A stretch of 64,000 nt of DNA, taken from positions 16,119 through 80,118 of the forward strand of contig JBOFGK010000060.1 of the NCBI GenBank assembly GCA_051649085.1. Reading direction: 5' to 3'. The DNA is from JBOFGK01 sp051649085. GTDB taxonomy: Bacteria > Bacillota_I > Bacilli_A > UBA3375. The stretch's first letter is position 1, and each line of letters starts with the position of its first letter. Shown one piece after another: positions 61,205 to 64,000 of this stretch. The translations under genes and the position numbers were made by a program. A model generated the notes under the pieces. That model was not told the origin of the DNA. It saw only the letters and a program-made list of their open reading frames with translations, and did no database searches.

Positions 61205-61233
61205 TAAAAAAGACCATCCGAAAAAACGAATGG
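61205..61233 (-). terminator. Terminator of the lipoprotein nuclease gene
   Basis: On the minus strand CCATTCG-TTTTTT-CGGATGG is followed by TCTTTTTT. Confidence 0.8.
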
Positions 61234-61241
61234 CTACTTAA

Positions 61242-61859
61242 TTATTGATTGTCAAATGAATACGTATATTCACGTGAATTGATTTTGAATTTAATCTCAT
61301 ACGAATTTGGAATCATCGTCTTTGAATTTGGATATGAAATAACTGCTTGAAAATCAGTTACACTTTTCTTGTTTTCCAGTGCTGTACGTATTTGTTCTTC
61401 AAAATCCGCTTGTGTACCTTGGCGATTTTGTGTAGAATCTTGTGGTGTAATATTGTATGCGTTAGAAACACCGCCGAGCGAATCTGCAATGACATGGCCT
61501 TCATCAAGATTTTTCTTTTCTGTTCCCGCAACTTTAGCTTCATCTTTACAATAACGACCTTTGTATAAATTCTTTTCTGTCTGGAGAATTATTTCTTTAG
61601 CAGTAACTTCTACAAGTTGCTTGTTTTCATTAGTCTTGGCTAAATAAATACGATCTCCATAACCAACATCGACAATTGCATTTGCTTCTCGTTTACCACT
61701 TAAATCACATGAATCAACGACAAGCGTTGGTTGTTGTGAATTAGTTGCTTCTTCATTTTGAGATTGCTCTTCTTGAAGTGAAATTGTACATCCACTAAGC
61801 CCAAGGAGTAAAAAAACAAAGAAGAATATTTGTTTGTATATTTTAATTTTTAGTTTCAT
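61242..61859 (-). CDS. DNA/RNA non-specific endonuclease lipoprotein
   Basis: A 205-residue lipoprotein (lipobox LSGC) with a polar Glu/Gln/Asn linker and a C-terminal nuclease domain of the NS_2/EndA-like type: KNLDEGHVIADSLGGVSNAYNITPQ then DSTQNRQGTQADFEEQI. The His of DEGHVIA and the Asn of STQNRQ stand at the expected catalytic and metal positions. It should act at the outer cell surface, degrading DNA or RNA for nutrient supply or DNA uptake, or against nets. It converges on the giant surface gene. The substrate preference is not readable. Confidence 0.82.
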   Translation of the reverse strand: MKLKIKIYKQIFFFVFLLLGLSGCTISLQEEQSQNEEATNSQQPTLVVDSCDLSGKREANAIVDVGYGDRIYLAKTNENKQLVEVTAKEIILQTEKNLYKGRYCKDEAKVAGTEKKNLDEGHVIADSLGGVSNAYNITPQDSTQNRQGTQADFEEQIRTALENKKSVTDFQAVISYPNSKTMIPNSYEIKFKINSREYTYSFDNQ

Positions 61860-61974
61860 TATTCCCCTGTTCGATTTTATTCAGCTATATTTTACCATAT
61901 TTCTTATGATCTAACACAAATTATTAATTAATAAAGTACATATATATTTCTTTTTTAACTAAAAAAATAACATG

Positions 61975-62000
61975 CAAACGTTTTTTTTGATATAATATAT
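61975..62000 (+). promoter_or_regulatory. cre-like site and -10 upstream of the 62040 gene
   Basis: TGCAAACGTTTT (from about 61974) resembles a catabolite-response element and is followed by TATAAT at 61992. Confidence 0.4.
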
Positions 62001-62039
62001 ACAAGTATATAAATTATTTTATTATTTTAAAGGAGCATC

Positions 62040-62747
62040 GTGAATGATATTTTGAATGAAATCTTTGATTATAATCAAAGCCCTATGTTGGCCTTATATC
62101 AAAAGTTAAGAGTTAGTAGTCCGCTGTTTAAAAAGCAGGGCTTTAAAGAATTTTGTGAATCAATTAAAAGTTTTAAGGAGGAATTGGGAGCAAGTTTTGA
62201 ATTGGATTATTTTGAAAAGTTAGCAAATTCAACAAAGATTTTTGCTTATCGAGTAGTTTCGAGTTTTCAAGAATTACTCCCTTTGATTGTAGAATTAGAT
62301 CTAGAACAAGAACAGATCCGCTTATATCATGCAACTTGGTCATTTACAAATGGTCAATTATACTGCAAACCATTACTAGGAACAGCTCAAGGTAACTTAA
62401 GTCGATTCGAAAATATTGAAAATTATTTAACAAAACTTGAAAGAACACGAAAGCCACAAACAATCAATTGGCTTTTGGATGATATTTTTATTCATGATGT
62501 CGCGACTGAAAATTTTAGATATGTCGGGCAAAGTGAATTATTGAAAGCATGTGGAGAGTTAGCAACTCAAAGTGAAAAAAACTCCCAAAAAATTACGAGT
62601 GGAGACTCAATTTGGATAGTTCAAAGTACAAAGGAAAGTGAAAATGATAAAAAATCATTTCTTATATATCGATATACTAAAGAAATGTCTTTAACAGACG
62701 TGTATATCATTGATGAGTTTGATCAGAAAATGAATTATTACAAATAG
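62040..62747 (+). CDS. Unrecognised cytoplasmic protein
   Basis: A 235-residue protein from a GTG start, chosen because AAAGGAG lies just ahead and no ATG is near. It is soluble, with no signal or membrane helix. The first half is helical and charged (FCESIKSFKEELGASFELDYFEKLA); the middle has IVELDLEQEQIRLYHATWSF, and the end has SIWIVQSTKESENDKKSFLIYRY. I recognise no family or motif. It is a single gene with its own promoter and terminator. Confidence 0.7.
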   Translation: MNDILNEIFDYNQSPMLALYQKLRVSSPLFKKQGFKEFCESIKSFKEELGASFELDYFEKLANSTKIFAYRVVSSFQELLPLIVELDLEQEQIRLYHATWSFTNGQLYCKPLLGTAQGNLSRFENIENYLTKLERTRKPQTINWLLDDIFIHDVATENFRYVGQSELLKACGELATQSEKNSQKITSGDSIWIVQSTKESENDKKSFLIYRYTKEMSLTDVYIIDEFDQKMNYYK

Positions 62748-62759
62748 TAAAATTTAAAC

Positions 62760-62783
62760 AAGAGCTTTTAAAGCTCTTTTTTT
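62760..62783 (+). terminator. Terminator after the 62040 gene
   Basis: AAGAGCTTT-AAAGCTCTT with a following T tract. Confidence 0.9.
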
Positions 62784-63486
62784 ATGTCAATTTTAATCTG
62801 ATAAGCAACATTTTTGAATGGTGATAAGTAGGTATTTTAAAATTTTCAAATAAGTTTATTGTTAACAATTTTATCTTCTTTATTTGCAGTGCTTTTCAAC
62901 TGAAAATTACTCCATTTACAAATTTGATTTTAAAGTTTGACATGAAGATAGGAGTAATCAGCCCTGCAATTAATATGTAATTTAAATGATAGTCTATCAA
63001 GTTTCTTCATAATTTTACATTTATTCATAAATTTTTTTTGTTCCATACTACAATTGTAACCAAACAGAAGTGTAGTTTTTGAAAAATATACTTTAAATAT
63101 TCAGTTGAATGTTTCGTAAAAGTTTCTAAAAAAAAAAAGTAAAATACGGAAATGTATTCAAAAGATGGTATAATGTAATTTGTAAAAAACAGTCTAGAAA
63201 ATGTATTGTATAAATTAGTATATTTTAAATTGGGTTTTATAAAATTAAAGTTTTTATTGAAAAATGTATATCAAAGTAAAAGACCTCACGCCAAAACAAT
63301 ATAATGAAAATAAGAACTAAAAAATGATAATTAAATATTATTGGAGTGGTGAATAAGTAAGATGTGTTATGGATATTTTTGTTCAATCAATTTTTGATAT
63401 TGTTGATCAAATATCATGTTTTTTGGTTTTAAACCAGAAAAATTACTATTTGATATGAATTTTTTTAATGAAATCAAGGAGAGAAA
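62784..63486. other. 700-base AT-rich gap
   Basis: No gene is evident on either strand. A TATAAT-like box at about 63170 (GGTATAATG) and a ribosome site AAGGAGAG at 63477 are the only signals. Fragments of other genes may be hidden but I cannot identify them. Confidence 0.4.
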
Positions 63487-63867
63487 ATGCAGACAAAAGT
63501 GGATGTACTAACAAATTTGGAAAATTTTTGTAAACATAGCGAAATTGATTTGGAAGATGTTTTAGATTTAAAAAAGTTATCATTAAACCATGATAGGAAA
63601 ATAAAAGGATTTTATCTTGAGATGACAACGGGAACTACAGGGAATCCATTTCCTATTTTAAAAGATAAGAAGACAAGATTATTGGAAAAAATATATTTAA
63701 ATAAAATTAGACATAATCGTATGGGTAGATCAATACTAAAAAATGGATATTTTTTCCTTCATCCAAGTGATGAAATACAAAAGAAAATGAATGAAAACAA
63801 ATTTACTTTTAATGGAATAAAGAAAATAAGTGAATATTTAATAGAAAAAAAGATAGAATGGATATGA
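63487..63867 (+). pseudogene. CapK/PaaK-like adenylate-forming protein, truncated
   Basis: 126 residues with the phosphate-loop motif MTTGTTGNPFPI of AMP-forming ligases of the CapK/phenylacetate-CoA-ligase kind, preceded by LKKLSLNHDRK. Full-length members have about 400-450 residues, so most of the gene is missing. The reading frame stops at TGA exactly where an IS3/IS150-like terminal sequence (TGAACCGAACCCTATAAAG) begins, so the gene was probably cut by insertion. A good ribosome site and start remain. Such enzymes often belong to capsule or secondary-metabolite pathways. Confidence 0.65.
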
Positions 63868-63897
63868 ACCGAACCCTATAAAGTAGAATTTTAAATA

Positions 63898-63937
63898 AAA
63901 GAGCCGAATATCATTAGTTTGATATTTGGCTTTTGTT
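63898..63937 (+). terminator. Terminator-like hairpin inside the IS end
   Basis: GAGCCGAATATCA and TGATATTTGGCTTTT form a stem inside the IS leader. It would block read-through from the interrupted gene into the transposase. Confidence 0.7.
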
Positions 63938-63959
63938 ATAATAATACTAAGGAGACTAT

Positions 63960-64000
63960 ATGTCAAAGATTTTATTCAGCCAAGAAGCTATTACTATGCT
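63960..64000 (+). CDS. Transposase N-terminus (partial, runs off window)
   Basis: Thirteen codons (MSKILFSQEAITM) after AAGGAG and a -10 TATAAT (63937). The start FSQEAI... resembles the helix-turn-helix N-termini of IS3-group OrfA-type transposases. Placement just inside an IS end supports this; the length is too short for certainty. Confidence 0.5.
   Translation, partial: MSKILFSQEAITM

Larger units (their letters stand above)
63865..64000 (+). mobile_element. Left end of an IS3/IS150-type insertion sequence (partial)
   Basis: Begins TGAACCGAACCCTATAAAG, close in form to IS3/IS150-group terminal repeats (TGxACTGxxCCCxxAAAGT). About 95 bases in, a start codon opens a transposase-like frame. 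The other end lies beyond the window, so the target duplication cannot be checked. Confidence 0.65.

Noticed and set aside
63487..63867. Complete small gene
   Set aside because: The ligase phosphate-loop motif implies a much longer family, and the stop lies in an IS-like terminus.

Overview
The window is about 64 kb of AT-rich DNA (roughly one third G+C by eye) from a low-GC Gram-positive bacterium (Bacillota). Ribosome-binding sites are strong AGGAGG-type, TGA is a real stop (dfrA and the YmfF-like gene end in it), and lipoprotein signals, mannose-type PTS, RpiR regulators and giant wall-type surface proteins all fit. The core block RNase J2 - SpoIIIE/FtsK - YmfF-like - YmfH-like - RecA has the same order as in Bacillus subtilis, but thyA-dfrA sit between the two peptidase-like genes and an unrecognised membrane protein stands where pgsA/cinA would be expected. 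An Erysipelotrichia-like or neighbouring lineage seems possible, but I cannot fix the genus. I saw no rRNA, tRNA or CRISPR array.

Layout. 1-1491: end of a ribose-type ABC transporter (rbsC partial, rbsB). 1.75-4.65 kb: copper-exporting ATPase behind a CsoR-like operator, then a DeoR-family regulator. 4.87-14.17 kb: the housekeeping block. 14.2-18.5 kb (minus strand): RpiR regulator, mannose-type PTS IIA/IIB/IIC/IID, a SIS protein and a broken CutC-like gene. 18.6-19.0 kb: a decayed IS3-type transposase. 19.48-28.47 kb: a 2997-residue surface protein built from many related modules. 28.7-31.8 kb: a small exported protein, two tandem AIM24-family proteins and a GyrI-like protein. 31.9-32.7 kb: a lone PstS-like lipoprotein. 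33.0-39.6 kb: a sugar operon with GH38 alpha-mannosidase, fructose-type PTS IIBC and IIA, RpiR and GH1. 40.3-44.2 kb: two TIM-barrel isomerase-like and two Gfo/Idh/MocA proteins behind twin LacI-type operators.

44.3-47.2 kb: DJ-1/PfpI protein diverging from a Cys-containing HxlR regulator, a PEBP protein, and a Mga-like regulator. 47.23-47.92 kb: three tandem copies of a 230-bp non-coding or peptide-coding element. 48.1-53.0 kb: PadR, a HAAS/LiaF-like membrane protein and a MacB-type ABC transporter. 53.36-60.97 kb: a second giant protein (2539 residues) with an L-type lectin-like head and a three-module super-repeat. 61.2-64 kb: a lipoprotein nuclease, an unrecognised protein, and a CapK/PaaK-like gene cut off by the end of an IS3/IS150-type insertion sequence that runs out of the window.

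How it fits together: the window pairs a conserved DNA-maintenance operon with several sugar uptake and processing cassettes, each with its own regulator, and with large adhesin-type surface proteins. That is what one expects of a host- or gut-associated fermenter. Gene decay (CutC-like, IS3, CapK-like) shows active turnover. All functions are read from motifs and context without database searches.
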